From: Sulfurimonas sp.
Lineage (GTDB): Bacteria > Campylobacterota > Campylobacteria > Campylobacterales > Sulfurimonadaceae
NCBI GenBank assembly: GCA_030949825.1
Contig: JAUZSC010000008.1
Coordinates: 62,001-126,000, forward strand
Direction: 5' to 3'
DNA length: 64,000 nt
The first letter of the stretch is position 1. Every line of letters begins with the position of its first letter. The position numbers and the translations under genes are program-made. The notes under the pieces were generated by a model. That model searched no databases. It saw only the letters and a list, made by a program, of their open reading frames with translations, and was not told the DNA's origin. Below are positions 1-12,270 of the stretch, piece by piece.

Positions 1-1
1 A

Positions 2-454
2 AATTTTTATATCAATACTGTTATTCAAAATGTTCAAATTCTTATGAAAGATGAACTCATCACACAAAATCTTCATATAAACTACGATATAGATGAAAAT
101 CTCCAAACCTTTGGTAATAAAAATGAATTAAAACATCTTTTTATCAACCTTATTAACAACTCTATCGATGCCTTTAATGAAAAACATATCAGCTTAAGAA
201 GACTTTCTATAAAATCTTATAAAGAGCATGATAAAATTCACATAGAAGTTCAAGATAATGCAGGTGGTATTCCTAAAAATATCATCAAAAACATCTTTAA
301 ACCAAATGTAACAACAAAAGCTGAGGGAAAAGGAACGGGAATAGGTCTTTATATGAGTGCTCAAATCGTTGCTAAAGGAAATGGAAGTATTGATGTTACT
401 AACAAAAATGACGGTGCCTTATTTAGCATAACCTTACGAGAGTCAAGTATTTAG
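2..454 (+). CDS. Sensor histidine kinase, C-terminal ATPase part (5' end outside window)
   Basis: The reading frame is open from the window edge, so only about 150 C-terminal residues are present. It shows the HATPase_c boxes in order: N box (NNSIDAF), G1 box (DNAGGIP), F box (IFKPNVTTK) and G2 box (GKGTGIGLYMS). This domain binds ATP and phosphorylates a conserved histidine in the preceding dimerisation domain, which is not visible. The upstream sensor and the partner regulator lie outside the window. The ATG at 44 is internal and should not be taken as the start. Confidence 0.85.
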   Translation, partial: NFYINTVIQNVQILMKDELITQNLHINYDIDENLQTFGNKNELKHLFINLINNSIDAFNEKHISLRRLSIKSYKEHDKIHIEVQDNAGGIPKNIIKNIFKPNVTTKAEGKGTGIGLYMSAQIVAKGNGSIDVTNKNDGALFSITLRESSI

Positions 455-522
455 GTTATAATTAGGAACTTAATAATAATCCTAAGAGTGTATTATTAAA
501 GTTTAAAATTCAAGGTTTTGTT

Positions 523-2178
523 ATGAAACAAATACAAATAGGCAAATACAAGCCCTATCCTCAAATAGATTTACCAAATAGAGTTTGGCCAACAAAAACA
601 ATAGACAGTGCTCCAGCATGGTGTAGTGTAGATTTACGCGATGGTAATCAAGCACTTATCAATCCAATGGACATGAACAAAAAACTTGAACTTTTTACAC
701 TCTTACTTAAACTTGGTTTCAAAGAAATCGAAGTTGGTTTTCCATCTGCATCTGAGATAGAATTTAACTTTTTACGCCGCTTAGTTGAAGACAAACTTAT
801 TCCTGCTGATGTGACAGTTCAGGTTCTAGTCCAAGCAAAAGAAAACTTAATCGCTAGAACTTTTGAGTCCTTAAAAGGTGTAAAAAAAGCTACTGTTCAT
901 TTATATAATTCAACTTCAATAGCACAAAGAAAAATCGTTTTTGCTAAAAGCGAAAATGAGATTATTGGACTTGCTTTAGCTGGAGTTGAGCTTGTTAAAA
1001 AGTATGAAAAACAACACGATGGAGAGATATTTTTAGAGTATTCACCAGAGAGTTTTACAGGAACTGAGTTAGAATTCTCTGCTCGCATCTGTAATGCTGT
1101 TACAAATGCTTGGGGAATTGCCGACAATAGAAAAGTTATTATCAACTTACCTGCTACAGTAGAGATGTCTACTCCAAATATTTATGCAGACCAAATTGAG
1201 TGGATGAGTAGAAATTTAGATAATCGTAAGAATGTTTTAATATCTACGCATACCCATAATGATAGAGGAACTTCAATAGCAGCGACTGAATTAGCCTTAC
1301 TTGCAGGAGCCGATAGAGTTGAGGGAACACTCTTAAGCAATGGAGAGCGAACAGGAAATGTAGATATTATAACCCTTGCATTAAATATGACAACGCAAGG
1401 GCTAGACTCTAAACTTAACTTCACGGATGTAAATGAAGTTTTAGATGTAGTTGAGCGATGTACTGAGATGGGAACGCACGCCCGTCATCCTTATGTTGGA
1501 GAACTTGTTTATACTGCTTTTTCAGGCTCACATCAAGATGCAATCAACAAAGGTTTAGCGTATCAAAAAGCAAAAGAAGAAGCTTTTTGGGAAGTTCCTT
1601 ATTTGCCAATAGACCCTGAAGATGTTGGAAGAAGTTATGAAAGTATTATTCGGATTAACTCTCAATCTGGAAAAGGTGGAGTTGCCTATATACTTGATCG
1701 AAACTTTGGATACCAACTTCCAAAAGCTATGCATCCCGAGATTGGTAAAATAGTTCAAGAACTTAGTGATAAAAGAGCTGTCGAGCTAAGTTCAGATGAA
1801 ATACTTAGTGTATTTGAAGAGACCTATCTTAAACAAAAAGAGATTATCAGTCTTGTTGATTTCACCCATTCATCCAATGCTAAGAGTTCAACATGTACCT
1901 TAACATACACATATAATGGAGAGACTATCGTCGCTCAGGGTGAAGGAAATGGTCCCATAGATGCATGTAAAAAAGCTTTAATGAAAAACTGTAAAAATAA
2001 TTTCACTTTAACATCGTACTCTGAACATTCATTTGGAAACAAAAGTTCAGCCCAAGCAATAGCCTATATCGAAATCAAAAATGACACGGTCTTATCGTGC
2101 TTTGGAGTTGGAGCCGATAGCGATATTGCAACGGCTTCTATAAAAGCACTTTTCTCAGCACTTAACCGTACTCTTTAA
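523..2178 (+). CDS. leuA: 2-isopropylmalate synthase
   Basis: Condenses acetyl-CoA with 2-oxoisovalerate, the first committed step of leucine synthesis. The 551 residues match the longer LeuA class. The catalytic HMGL-like barrel is at about residues 30-310, with DLRDGNQAL near residue 38 and the metal-binding HTHNDRG near 243. A C-terminal LeuA allosteric/dimer domain follows from about 430 and is expected to mediate leucine feedback. An AAGG site lies upstream of the ATG. The stop overlaps the convergent PBP1A stop by 3 nt. No other leu genes are nearby. Confidence 0.95.
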   Translation: MKQIQIGKYKPYPQIDLPNRVWPTKTIDSAPAWCSVDLRDGNQALINPMDMNKKLELFTLLLKLGFKEIEVGFPSASEIEFNFLRRLVEDKLIPADVTVQVLVQAKENLIARTFESLKGVKKATVHLYNSTSIAQRKIVFAKSENEIIGLALAGVELVKKYEKQHDGEIFLEYSPESFTGTELEFSARICNAVTNAWGIADNRKVIINLPATVEMSTPNIYADQIEWMSRNLDNRKNVLISTHTHNDRGTSIAATELALLAGADRVEGTLLSNGERTGNVDIITLALNMTTQGLDSKLNFTDVNEVLDVVERCTEMGTHARHPYVGELVYTAFSGSHQDAINKGLAYQKAKEEAFWEVPYLPIDPEDVGRSYESIIRINSQSGKGGVAYILDRNFGYQLPKAMHPEIGKIVQELSDKRAVELSSDEILSVFEETYLKQKEIISLVDFTHSSNAKSSTCTLTYTYNGETIVAQGEGNGPIDACKKALMKNCKNNFTLTSYSEHSFGNKSSAQAIAYIEIKNDTVLSCFGVGADSDIATASIKALFSALNRTL

Positions 2179-4169
2179 AAGAGAAGTTCTTCTTGGGGAT
2201 CCACCTTGACTTCAACTCGAGGTGGTTTTGATACATCACTAAAGTACTCTTTTTTCCCACCCACATCTACTTCTATCACACCCTCTGGCATCTCAAATTT
2301 TCTTTGTATTTGAGGATAGAGTTTTAACAGTTTTGTATAAAACATATTAAAGGCTGGACCTGAGATTCTACCACCTGTTTCTCTTTTATTCATTGGTTTA
2401 TTGTTGTCATTTCCAAACCATACTATCGTTTCTATCGTAGGTGAATAGCCTGCGAACCATCCATCAATGTTATCATTTGTAGTTCCTGTTTTTCCTGCTA
2501 TATCTATACCTATTACCCTTGCTCGGACTCCAGTGCCACGGTCTACTACACTTTTAAGAATACTTGTCATTAAATACGCTTGCGCAGGAGTCGTAATCTC
2601 TTTTGTGCTTGAAGTAAACTCATAAATAATATTATCTTCATGCTCGATATAATCTATAATATAGGTATCAACCTGCGTACCTTTATTTGCAAAAGATGTA
2701 TAGTATTTTGCTAATTGTAAAGGTGTAATCGTTAGCGTACCTAAAGAGATAGATAAATCTTGAGGAACATTTTTTATTCCAAACTTTTTAAAGTTTTTAA
2801 GAAGTACATTTAAACCAATATCGTTGACAAGATTAATGGTTGCAAGATTACTCGAATGCACAAGTGCTTCTCTTAAACTAATAAGACCTTTATAATTTTT
2901 AGAATAATTTCTAGGCTGCCATTTTACATCTTTTCCATCTTTTTGATACACATATGTTTTAGCAATATCTGTCAACTCAGTTGCGCCTGAAAAACCTAAA
3001 TCTAATGCTACTTGATAGATAAAAGGCTTAAATGCAGAACCAGGTTGTCGTCTGGCTTGGCTCGCACGGTTAAAAGAACTTAACTTATAGTCCCGTGAAC
3101 CTACAAGGGCTAAAATCTTACCCGTACTAGCTTCAACACTCACAAGCGCTCCATTTAACTCTGATGTATTTGTATCTACATAGTTTAGTTTTTGTCTTCT
3201 TTTTTTAGCATTTGCAAGTGCTTTTTTCTTATAGCCTTCTATACGCTCAAGTGATTTATCATAAGCATGTTTTACAGACTCTCGTCCTATTGCTTGGAGT
3301 CGGATATCTATGGTTGTATAGACTTCATACCCACCCGTTTTAAAATCTTTTATGCCTAATTCACGCATTCGCCTTGAGATTTCATCGACTATAAAGGGTG
3401 CTTTATTTTGTGTAAGCGTTGTATCGTATACTTTTGGTGATTCTGCCACTGCTTTTTCGTATGTTTTATCATCAATCCAACCAAGTACTTTCATTCTTTT
3501 TATAACACGGTTTGCTCGTCCCATAGACATTTCATAGTTTTTTGTTGGAGCATAAGTACTTGGTGCTTTTGGAAGCCCCACTAAAATAGCTATCTCTTTA
3601 AGTGTTAAGTCATTAAGTTCTTTATGAAAGTAACCATCAGCTGCTGTTTTAATCCCATAGTACCCATGACCAAAATAGATTTCATTTAAATAGCGTTCAA
3701 GTATTTCTTCTTTTGTTAAGGCATTTTCTAACTTTATAGCAAAAATTGCTTCTTTTATTTTACGAGACAACTTCTTTTCTCGTGTCAAAAGTTTGTTTTT
3801 TACAAGTTGTTGTGTAATTGTACTTGCACCTTGAACTGCACTTCCCGCTTTTAGCACTTTAATAGCTGCTCTAAAAATTGCATCTACATTTATACCAGGG
3901 TGTTCAAAAAATGTTGTATCTTCAATGGCTACAAGTGCTTCTATTGCACGCGGGGGAATCTCAGAAAAGGGTGCATAAAATCTATGTTTTTTATAAAAAA
4001 TATTTGCTATTTTTTCACCATTTTTATCATAAATACGACTACTTTGTGCAGGTTCATAATCCACTAAAGATGAAATATCATAATCATAGGCTACAAAAAA
4101 GTATGCAAAAAGTGCAAAAGGGGAAAACAATCCAAATGTTAGCAGTGTTAAAAATATCTTTTTTTTCAT
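2175..4169 (-). CDS. mrcA: Penicillin-binding protein 1A (bifunctional transglycosylase/transpeptidase)
   Basis: Polymerises and cross-links peptidoglycan at the outer face of the inner membrane. The 664 residues start with one N-terminal membrane anchor (about 5-27). A GT51 glycosyltransferase domain follows, containing the catalytic-Glu motif EDTTFFEHPG. The transpeptidase domain has SxxK in GSAFKPF (about residue 378), SxN in HSSNLA and KTGTTND (about 561). It starts 14 nt after the ABC ATPase gene, so the two are probably co-transcribed. The name mrcA/pbp1A is by family resemblance. Confidence 0.93.
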   Translation of the reverse strand: MKKKIFLTLLTFGLFSPFALFAYFFVAYDYDISSLVDYEPAQSSRIYDKNGEKIANIFYKKHRFYAPFSEIPPRAIEALVAIEDTTFFEHPGINVDAIFRAAIKVLKAGSAVQGASTITQQLVKNKLLTREKKLSRKIKEAIFAIKLENALTKEEILERYLNEIYFGHGYYGIKTAADGYFHKELNDLTLKEIAILVGLPKAPSTYAPTKNYEMSMGRANRVIKRMKVLGWIDDKTYEKAVAESPKVYDTTLTQNKAPFIVDEISRRMRELGIKDFKTGGYEVYTTIDIRLQAIGRESVKHAYDKSLERIEGYKKKALANAKKRRQKLNYVDTNTSELNGALVSVEASTGKILALVGSRDYKLSSFNRASQARRQPGSAFKPFIYQVALDLGFSGATELTDIAKTYVYQKDGKDVKWQPRNYSKNYKGLISLREALVHSSNLATINLVNDIGLNVLLKNFKKFGIKNVPQDLSISLGTLTITPLQLAKYYTSFANKGTQVDTYIIDYIEHEDNIIYEFTSSTKEITTPAQAYLMTSILKSVVDRGTGVRARVIGIDIAGKTGTTNDNIDGWFAGYSPTIETIVWFGNDNNKPMNKRETGGRISGPAFNMFYTKLLKLYPQIQRKFEMPEGVIEVDVGGKKEYFSDVSKPPRVEVKVDPQEELLF

Positions 4170-4183
4170 TTGTATCGAAGTCC

Positions 4184-4873
4184 TTACTTCCTAAATTCTC
4201 TGTTTGCAAAGTTTGCCTCAATAAGCATTTTAGTATACGCTTCACTAGGACTTTGCAATATATCTGACATTCTACCATCTTCTACAACTAAACCATCTTT
4301 TATAACACAAATATCTTCACAAAGCGTCTTAGCAGAAAACATATCATGTGTTACAAATAAAATTTTAAAGCCTAGGTCTTTTTGTAGTTGTTTGAGTAAG
4401 TCTAAAATCATTATTTTAGTTTGAGGATCGAGTGCTGTTGTGGGTTCATCGAGTAATATTAACTTTGGATTAGACTCTAATGCCATTGCAATTACAACAC
4501 GCTGGAGTTGTCCACCTGAAAGTTCTGGTGCAAATCTATTTAAGAGTTCATGTTCTAAACCCACTTGCGAAAATAATTCTTTTTTTCTTTGTTCTGGTAT
4601 AAAAAATTGTTTTGTGATTTTTGTAAGTGGAGAAAGTGCTGTAAAAGGGTTTTGAGGCACAAAAGAGACTGTGTCACCCGCTATTAAATCAAAGTCTGAC
4701 TCAAGTTCTAATGTGCATTCCATAGAGTCTGGAAGCATTGTAAGAAGCGCTTTAAGCGTTAAACTCTTTCCACTTCCACTTTGCCCCACAAGGGCTAAGG
4801 AGTTCTTTATTTCAAAGTTTATATCTACGAGCAAGTTATCTTCTAGGCTTATCTTTAAACAAGTAATTTTCAT
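4184..4873 (-). CDS. ABC transporter ATP-binding protein (dipeptide/oligopeptide/nickel type)
   Basis: A 229-residue ATPase with Walker A GQSGSGKS, the Q loop in FVPQNP, signature ELSGGQ, Walker B LILLDEPT and the H-loop FVTHD. This motif set resembles the DppD/NikD/OppD branch, but the protein is short and lacks the usual C-terminal oligopeptide-binding extension. No permease or binding-protein gene is adjacent, so the substrate cannot be named. It sits 14 nt upstream of the PBP1A gene and 14 nt downstream of the chemoreceptor gene on the same strand. Confidence 0.85.
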   Translation of the reverse strand: MKITCLKISLEDNLLVDINFEIKNSLALVGQSGSGKSLTLKALLTMLPDSMECTLELESDFDLIAGDTVSFVPQNPFTALSPLTKITKQFFIPEQRKKELFSQVGLEHELLNRFAPELSGGQLQRVVIAMALESNPKLILLDEPTTALDPQTKIMILDLLKQLQKDLGFKILFVTHDMFSAKTLCEDICVIKDGLVVEDGRMSDILQSPSEAYTKMLIEANFANREFRK

Positions 4874-4887
4874 AAGGGTATTTTACC

Positions 4888-6357
4888 CTAATGATTGTTA
4901 GCTACTTCTTCATTTCCTTGATTTACCATATCATTAAAAAGATCAAAAAGTTTAAAACTTGCAGCCTCTGCCACTCTCATATTCTCAACTATTTGTTCTC
5001 TTTTTTCTATATTTATACATGTTTTTGTTTTAACACAAGGAAGTACCTCAAGAACTTTTGAATGAACTGTACTATGATAAGGTTGCATCTCTTTATATGC
5101 CTTAGTATGCCCAAATAAGTCTTTACCCTTATTGCTATACCATTTTCCAAGTCTACATGAATGATGATCTCCAAAGTTAGAAACAGATGAATCATCCTCA
5201 TTGAGAATCGTAGTATATGCATTATGTTTAAAAACAATATGATCTACTTTAACCAAGGCTGTATAAAGAGAATCTTGCATGTACTTAGATTCCATCGCTG
5301 ATTGTGAAGCAGTGTTTGCAAAACCATCTAGTGTAGAGTAAAAACTACTTATACTTTCTTGTGAGTCTTGAGCAATTACTGTAATATCTTGAGAATTAGT
5401 CTGGATATCATTCGCTTCTTGTTTAAGTGTTTGGGTTGTAATTGCTATCTCACTTGTTGCCTTTTGTGTTCGCTCAGCGAGTTTTCTCACCTCATCTGCA
5501 ACAACTGCAAAACCGCGACCATGTTCTCCTGCCCTTGCAGCTTCTATAGCTGCATTAAGCGCTAAAAGATTCGTTTGATCTGCGATATCCTTGATTAAGT
5601 CCACTACAACTGTGATTTCATTGGTTCGTTCATTTAAAGAAGAAATAGCCTCATTTGAACTTGAGATTAATTCAGTTAATTGTTCAAAAGAATTTGTAAT
5701 ATTTTCAACAGTACTTTGCGCTTCTCTAGATTTTTTAGCCGTTTCATTTGTGCTTGCATCTATCTTCAAAACAATATCTAAATTTTTCAATATATCGTCC
5801 TGAATTAAATTTAAACCACGAGATACACCACCGCCACTGTTCTTTTCAAATAATTTTCCCATCGCTGATTTTTGAGAAGATTTATAAGAACTAGAAATTG
5901 ATTTTATTACTAAATTTAACTCAGGAATAGCTGTTCTAAAGTCTCCCTTATAGCCTTCTTCTAATATAGCTCTATTATCTAAGCCCTTATTTGCAGCATC
6001 AATAGATGCTTGCATATCTCTTATAAACTGTTCTGTTTGATCGAGCATATTATTAATCCCCCATGCTACAGAACTCATAGTGTGCGTATCAGCAATATTT
6101 GTGATTCTATCGGAGAGCTCGCCATTTCCAGCTTTTATCAATATGTCTCGAACTTGACGAATTAAAGGATCATTAAATATTTTATCACATGCTTCAGCCT
6201 CAAACTTAGCTAAAATAACTGTTATAATTAATGAGATAAACACACTGCCCGCGGCAATCATATCTCCAATATATGCGAAATATGAAATAACTCCTACTAA
6301 GAGCATGTAAAGTACTAAGGCTTGCTTAGTGTTGTAAATTGAAGATAAAACTGTCAT
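4888..6357 (-). CDS. Methyl-accepting chemotaxis protein with C-terminal CZB domain (CetA-like)
   Basis: A 489-residue receptor with a paired hydrophobic segment near the N-terminus (about 12-45) and no periplasmic sensor. A HAMP-like linker is followed by the conserved signalling hairpin ([30 protein letters not shown]). The C-terminal 90 residues match a chemoreceptor zinc-binding domain: a conserved His (FKHN), then [10 protein letters not shown] and a further His in YHSTVHSK. Its ATG has a strong AAGGAG site and lies inside the 3' end of the PAS gene (32 nt overlap). This split PAS plus receptor layout is that of the Campylobacter CetB/CetA energy-taxis pair. The CZB domain may add zinc or oxidant sensing. 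Confidence 0.88.
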   Translation of the reverse strand: MTVLSSIYNTKQALVLYMLLVGVISYFAYIGDMIAAGSVFISLIITVILAKFEAEACDKIFNDPLIRQVRDILIKAGNGELSDRITNIADTHTMSSVAWGINNMLDQTEQFIRDMQASIDAANKGLDNRAILEEGYKGDFRTAIPELNLVIKSISSSYKSSQKSAMGKLFEKNSGGGVSRGLNLIQDDILKNLDIVLKIDASTNETAKKSREAQSTVENITNSFEQLTELISSSNEAISSLNERTNEITVVVDLIKDIADQTNLLALNAAIEAARAGEHGRGFAVVADEVRKLAERTQKATSEIAITTQTLKQEANDIQTNSQDITVIAQDSQESISSFYSTLDGFANTASQSAMESKYMQDSLYTALVKVDHIVFKHNAYTTILNEDDSSVSNFGDHHSCRLGKWYSNKGKDLFGHTKAYKEMQPYHSTVHSKVLEVLPCVKTKTCINIEKREQIVENMRVAEAASFKLFDLFNDMVNQGNEEVANNH

Positions 6358-6886
6358 AACTTTCTCCTTTTTCTTTTAAAATAGTATTGAGCATTTTTAG
6401 AGATGCGTCTACACCTCTCGTTTCTTCTTGTAAAAGTTGTTTGTAAAAAGCTGGAATAACACTCATGGCTTTTTGAGATGGTTTTCTTCGTACAGAATGC
6501 AAGTCAATAACTTGATTATTTTTATCTCTTGTAACTGTAACATTCGCAAGAACCCAGTAAAAAGAGCCGTCTTTACAGAGGTTTTTTACATAGGCAAAAA
6601 TCTCTTCTTTAGCTTGAAGCCTTTGCCAAAGAAGTTTAAATATAACCTTTGGCATATCTGGATGTCTTAAAATTGAGTGGGGTTGATTTAAAAGTTCACT
6701 TTCAGCATAACCCGATAATTTTATAAAGGTTTTATTACCATAAATCAGTTTACCATTATTGTCGGTTTTGGATACTATAAAGTCATCAGCTGAGAGAAAT
6801 TTTTCTTTGTTGTTTGGAGGTGTTTTTTGCACAATATCTTCCTTTGCATATATCTTAGCAAAAAAATGGTGTCTAAACAGTTTCAA
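6326..6886 (-). CDS. PAS-domain energy-taxis sensor (CetB-like)
   Basis: A soluble 186-residue protein with one Aer-type PAS domain at about residues 40-140: an FIVSKTD start, then [12 protein letters not shown], the RHPDMP motif and YWVLANVT. Aer-type PAS domains typically bind FAD and report redox state. It overlaps the chemoreceptor gene by 32 nt and is translated first, so the two products are probably made together and interact, as CetB and CetA do in Campylobacter. FAD binding is inferred from the family and is not visible in the sequence. Confidence 0.85.
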   Translation of the reverse strand: MKLFRHHFFAKIYAKEDIVQKTPPNNKEKFLSADDFIVSKTDNNGKLIYGNKTFIKLSGYAESELLNQPHSILRHPDMPKVIFKLLWQRLQAKEEIFAYVKNLCKDGSFYWVLANVTVTRDKNNQVIDLHSVRRKPSQKAMSVIPAFYKQLLQEETRGVDASLKMLNTILKEKGESYDSFIFNLQH

Positions 6887-6909
6887 TCAAGTAATAGTAA
6901 AAAATTTGT

Positions 6910-7998
6910 TTAAATTTTCAAACAAAGTCTTCTAAATATATCCTTTTCATACTCAATTCTTGCAATAATTCTAAGTATTGCTCTTTCAACTGTCGGTTGG
7001 CGTATTGCACCTATTGCAAATCCACTTTTAGAAAATTTTTCTTTTATATCTAAGACTTTTTTATTATTATCAATTATAATAGGTATAATAAGTCCATCAA
7101 TTTTTAAACCCAAAATTTCTTCAACAATTTTTTTTCTCTCTTGTATTTGTACTTTAAAGTATTCTTTATTTTCTAAGATGTATGAAAGAGCATTATGTCC
7201 CAAAAGCGTATCATAAAGAGAAAGTGAAGTCGCATAGATGATAGGTTTAGCACGATTTACAAGGTACTCTATAATATGCTCAGATGCTAAGATGTACGCT
7301 CCAAAACTCCCATAAGCTTTTCCAAGTGTTCCCATTTTTATATGGTTTGGTTTTATCTTTATCTTATACAAGTCAAATACACCCATAAGATTATCACCCA
7401 CAACACCTGAACTATGTGCTTCATCAACAATCAAAAGTGCATCGTATGTGTCACAGATGCTGAAAACTTCTTTTTTAACTAAGTCACCATCCATAGAGTA
7501 GATTCCCTCAACTGCGACTATCTTTCTTTTTGAAGTACTCTCAGCTAAAAGAGATTCTAGCATCTCCATATCATTATGTTTAAAAAACACAGCATCTACA
7601 TGTTCTAACTTTGTAGCGAGTACTCCAGATGCATGGTATTTTTCATCCATAAAAAGCGTATCACCTTTTCTAACAAGCGATTCTATCATTGCAATATTTG
7701 TTACAAATCCACTTCCTAAAATCACCCCATCTTCAAACCCATTCGCCTTACAAAGCGCATCTTGGAAATCTTTATGAATTTGATGGTAACCATTAACAAG
7801 GAGAGAGGCCTTAGAACTATGAGCATCTAGTAAAGAGAGTTGTTCACAAGTTTTTTCATGAAGTTCTTTGTTGTGCGCAAGTCCAAGGTAATCATTAGAT
7901 GCAAAGTCCAAAACCCCTCTTTGTATAAGTTCTCGTTTACGGTAGCGTCCTGACTTTACAAGTGCCTTAAGCTCTTTTTCGTAGTACTTCAAAGCCAT
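6910..7998 (-). CDS. bioF: 8-amino-7-oxononanoate synthase (biotin biosynthesis) or close relative
   Basis: A 362-residue PLP enzyme of the alpha-oxoamine synthase family, which condenses pimeloyl-thioester with alanine in biotin synthesis. Visible marks are FASNDYLGL near the N-terminus, VDEAHSSGVVG and the PLP lysine in MGTLGKAYGSFGAY. Glycine C-acetyltransferase is a close relative, but the short length and sequence favour BioF. Its start overlaps the maf stop by 10 nt. No other bio genes are nearby. Confidence 0.85.
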   Translation of the reverse strand: MALKYYEKELKALVKSGRYRKRELIQRGVLDFASNDYLGLAHNKELHEKTCEQLSLLDAHSSKASLLVNGYHQIHKDFQDALCKANGFEDGVILGSGFVTNIAMIESLVRKGDTLFMDEKYHASGVLATKLEHVDAVFFKHNDMEMLESLLAESTSKRKIVAVEGIYSMDGDLVKKEVFSICDTYDALLIVDEAHSSGVVGDNLMGVFDLYKIKIKPNHIKMGTLGKAYGSFGAYILASEHIIEYLVNRAKPIIYATSLSLYDTLLGHNALSYILENKEYFKVQIQERKKIVEEILGLKIDGLIIPIIIDNNKKVLDIKEKFSKSGFAIGAIRQPTVERAILRIIARIEYEKDIFRRLCLKI

Positions 7999-8534
7999 AT
8001 CTTTAATATGTCAGTATTTAATCCCATGGCAGTACTCTCATACCCACGCACTTCTTTTATATACGATTTACAAAATCCCTCAACTATACACGCGCCAGCT
8101 TTCCCACGCCATTCTCCAGATGCTAGATACTTTTCTAAGTCATCTTGCTTAAATTCTGAAAATATATAATCAGTTTGGGAAATATCTATGAGTTTTTTGT
8201 GAGGTGTTTGGTAAATCATACAAGAAACGATAGAAGTAATACTCCCACTTTGCGTCATTAAAATATTGCGTGCATCATCTACGCATTTTGCTTTTCGTAA
8301 AATTTGATCCTGCGAAGTCACCACTGTATCTCCCACTAAAAGAGGAAAATCTTCGCATCCAAATTCTTTAAGATTAGCCTCGTATTTTCCAAGTGTCGCT
8401 TGATACACAAAGTTTTTTGGTGAAGTCGCGATAATTGCATCTTCATCAAAGTCTTTACTCTCTTGAAAAAACTCTATTCCTGCTTGATTAAGAAGCATCG
8501 CACGGGTAGCTGATGAAGAGCAAAGGCGTATCAT
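7989..8534 (-). CDS. maf: Maf-like nucleotide pyrophosphatase
   Basis: A 181-residue Maf/YhdE family protein, a house-cleaning nucleoside-triphosphate pyrophosphatase that removes modified nucleotides. It begins with the typical MIRLCSSSATRAMLL and has the acidic LLVGDTVV segment, RKAKCVDDAR, and GEWRGKAGACIVEG near the C-terminus. The specificity subgroup (dTTP/UTP or m7GTP) cannot be decided by eye. It overlaps its neighbours at both ends (hepT by 4 nt, bioF by 10 nt). Confidence 0.88.
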   Translation of the reverse strand: MIRLCSSSATRAMLLNQAGIEFFQESKDFDEDAIIATSPKNFVYQATLGKYEANLKEFGCEDFPLLVGDTVVTSQDQILRKAKCVDDARNILMTQSGSITSIVSCMIYQTPHKKLIDISQTDYIFSEFKQDDLEKYLASGEWRGKAGACIVEGFCKSYIKEVRGYESTAMGLNTDILKIWL

Positions 8535-8881
8535 TTCGTAGTTGTATGATTAATGATTATTATGACAGTACTTTTTAAAAGAGGTAAATCATTTTCAATT
8601 GTATTGTAAACTATTTCTGGATCTACTCCAAAGTATTCATGAATAAGTAAGTTTCTAAAGTCTTTTAAATCTCTCCATATAACTTGATTATATGTTTCTA
8701 GCGTGTCATCACTAAGATGGATTGTAGCTTCTCCAATAATTTCAAATTCTCTAATCGTAGCACTATAAACCAATCGATTATTAGAAAATTCATCCAAAGA
8801 CAAAGCTTTTGTAAAGTCTAATATTGCATTTACAGAGTCTAAAATATCTTGCAAAAAGAGGAGCTCACTTCTGCTAGACAT
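8531..8881 (-). CDS. hepT: HepT-like RNase toxin (DUF86)
   Basis: A 116-residue all-helical HEPN protein with the RNxxxHxY active-site motif seen as RNLLIHEY near residue 80. HepT proteins are RNase toxins held inactive by their MntA partner, which AMPylates a tyrosine next to this motif. The partner gene lies immediately upstream with an 8-nt overlap, giving the usual mntA-hepT order. The pair interrupts an otherwise housekeeping run between maf and a membrane-protein gene, suggesting insertion by transfer. Confidence 0.9.
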   Translation of the reverse strand: MSSRSELLFLQDILDSVNAILDFTKALSLDEFSNNRLVYSATIREFEIIGEATIHLSDDTLETYNQVIWRDLKDFRNLLIHEYFGVDPEIVYNTIENDLPLLKSTVIIIINHTTTK

Positions 8882-9167
8882 ATACTATCTCTTTGAGTAT
8901 TCTCTCTTTAGCTATTTTTTTCAAGGAACTTTCTATGCCTAAATCAACTTTCAAATGAAAAGCATTTTCCAATTCTCTTCGTATACTAAAGAAATTAGTT
9001 AAACTTTTTTTTTCATTTAAAATTTCTATTGCAATATCAACATCACTATCTTGGGTATTCTCATTACGAGCATAACTTCCAAAAAGACCTATTTTAGTAA
9101 CGCCATATTTAGTTAAAAATTCTTCCTTATGCTTGGACAAGAAATCTAAAATAAAAACTTTAGTCAT
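8874..9167 (-). CDS. mntA: MntA-like nucleotidyltransferase antitoxin
   Basis: A 97-residue minimal nucleotidyltransferase with the GSY-x(n)-DxD motif (GLFGSYARNENTQDSDVDI). In characterised pairs MntA transfers AMP to HepT and thereby neutralises it. It is the first gene of the two-gene operon and overlaps hepT by 8 nt. A short AT-rich gap of 32 nt precedes it and probably carries the promoter. Confidence 0.9.
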   Translation of the reverse strand: MTKVFILDFLSKHKEEFLTKYGVTKIGLFGSYARNENTQDSDVDIAIEILNEKKSLTNFFSIRRELENAFHLKVDLGIESSLKKIAKERILKEIVYV

Positions 9168-9199
9168 AGTATATGCCTTTTTATTTTTTATAGTATAGC

Positions 9200-9681
9200 T
9201 TAAAGACTGCTAGAGAGCATTGAACCTAAGAAAATCGCTACGATTCCAAGAATAATATTTAATGGAATCATATATTTTCCAACAAGAGCCATAGAAAATT
9301 TTGCTCCTGCAACATCGCCTTTTTCTAAAAATACTGCCGCTCTGTTTCGTCTTAAAATCATCACAAAAAAGTTGATAAACATAATACTCCAGATACCCTC
9401 TTTAGCATAGCCAAGACTTGCATACTCAGTAGTTTTTAAATCGTAGCCAATAAGCATAATTACAGCCGTAACAAGCAAGATCATTGTAAAAGGAAAAACA
9501 ATTATAAACAATCTTTTAAGTGCATGAACAATTCTTTTTAAACGCTCTTCACCTGACTCTAAAGCCATAAAAGATGGATGTGCTGCGTAACGCATCGCAA
9601 TCATTCCACCAACCCATACTACTGCACTTATCACATGTAAAAAAACTATTATTGTTTTGTACTCTGCAAATATTTCACTCA

Positions 9682-9682
<1 letters not shown>
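9200..9682 (-). CDS. Conserved four-helix membrane protein (CopD/HemJ-like)
   Basis: A 160-residue integral membrane protein with about four helices. The segment FLHVISAVVWVGGMIAMRY resembles CopD- and HemJ-type membrane families, whose histidine can bind haem or metal. I do not recognise a precise function. Its start codon overlaps the alaS stop, and it may be translationally coupled to alaS. Confidence 0.7.
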
Positions 9683-12250
<2,568 letters not shown>

Positions 12251-12270
12251 TTAAATTAATAAAATTATAT

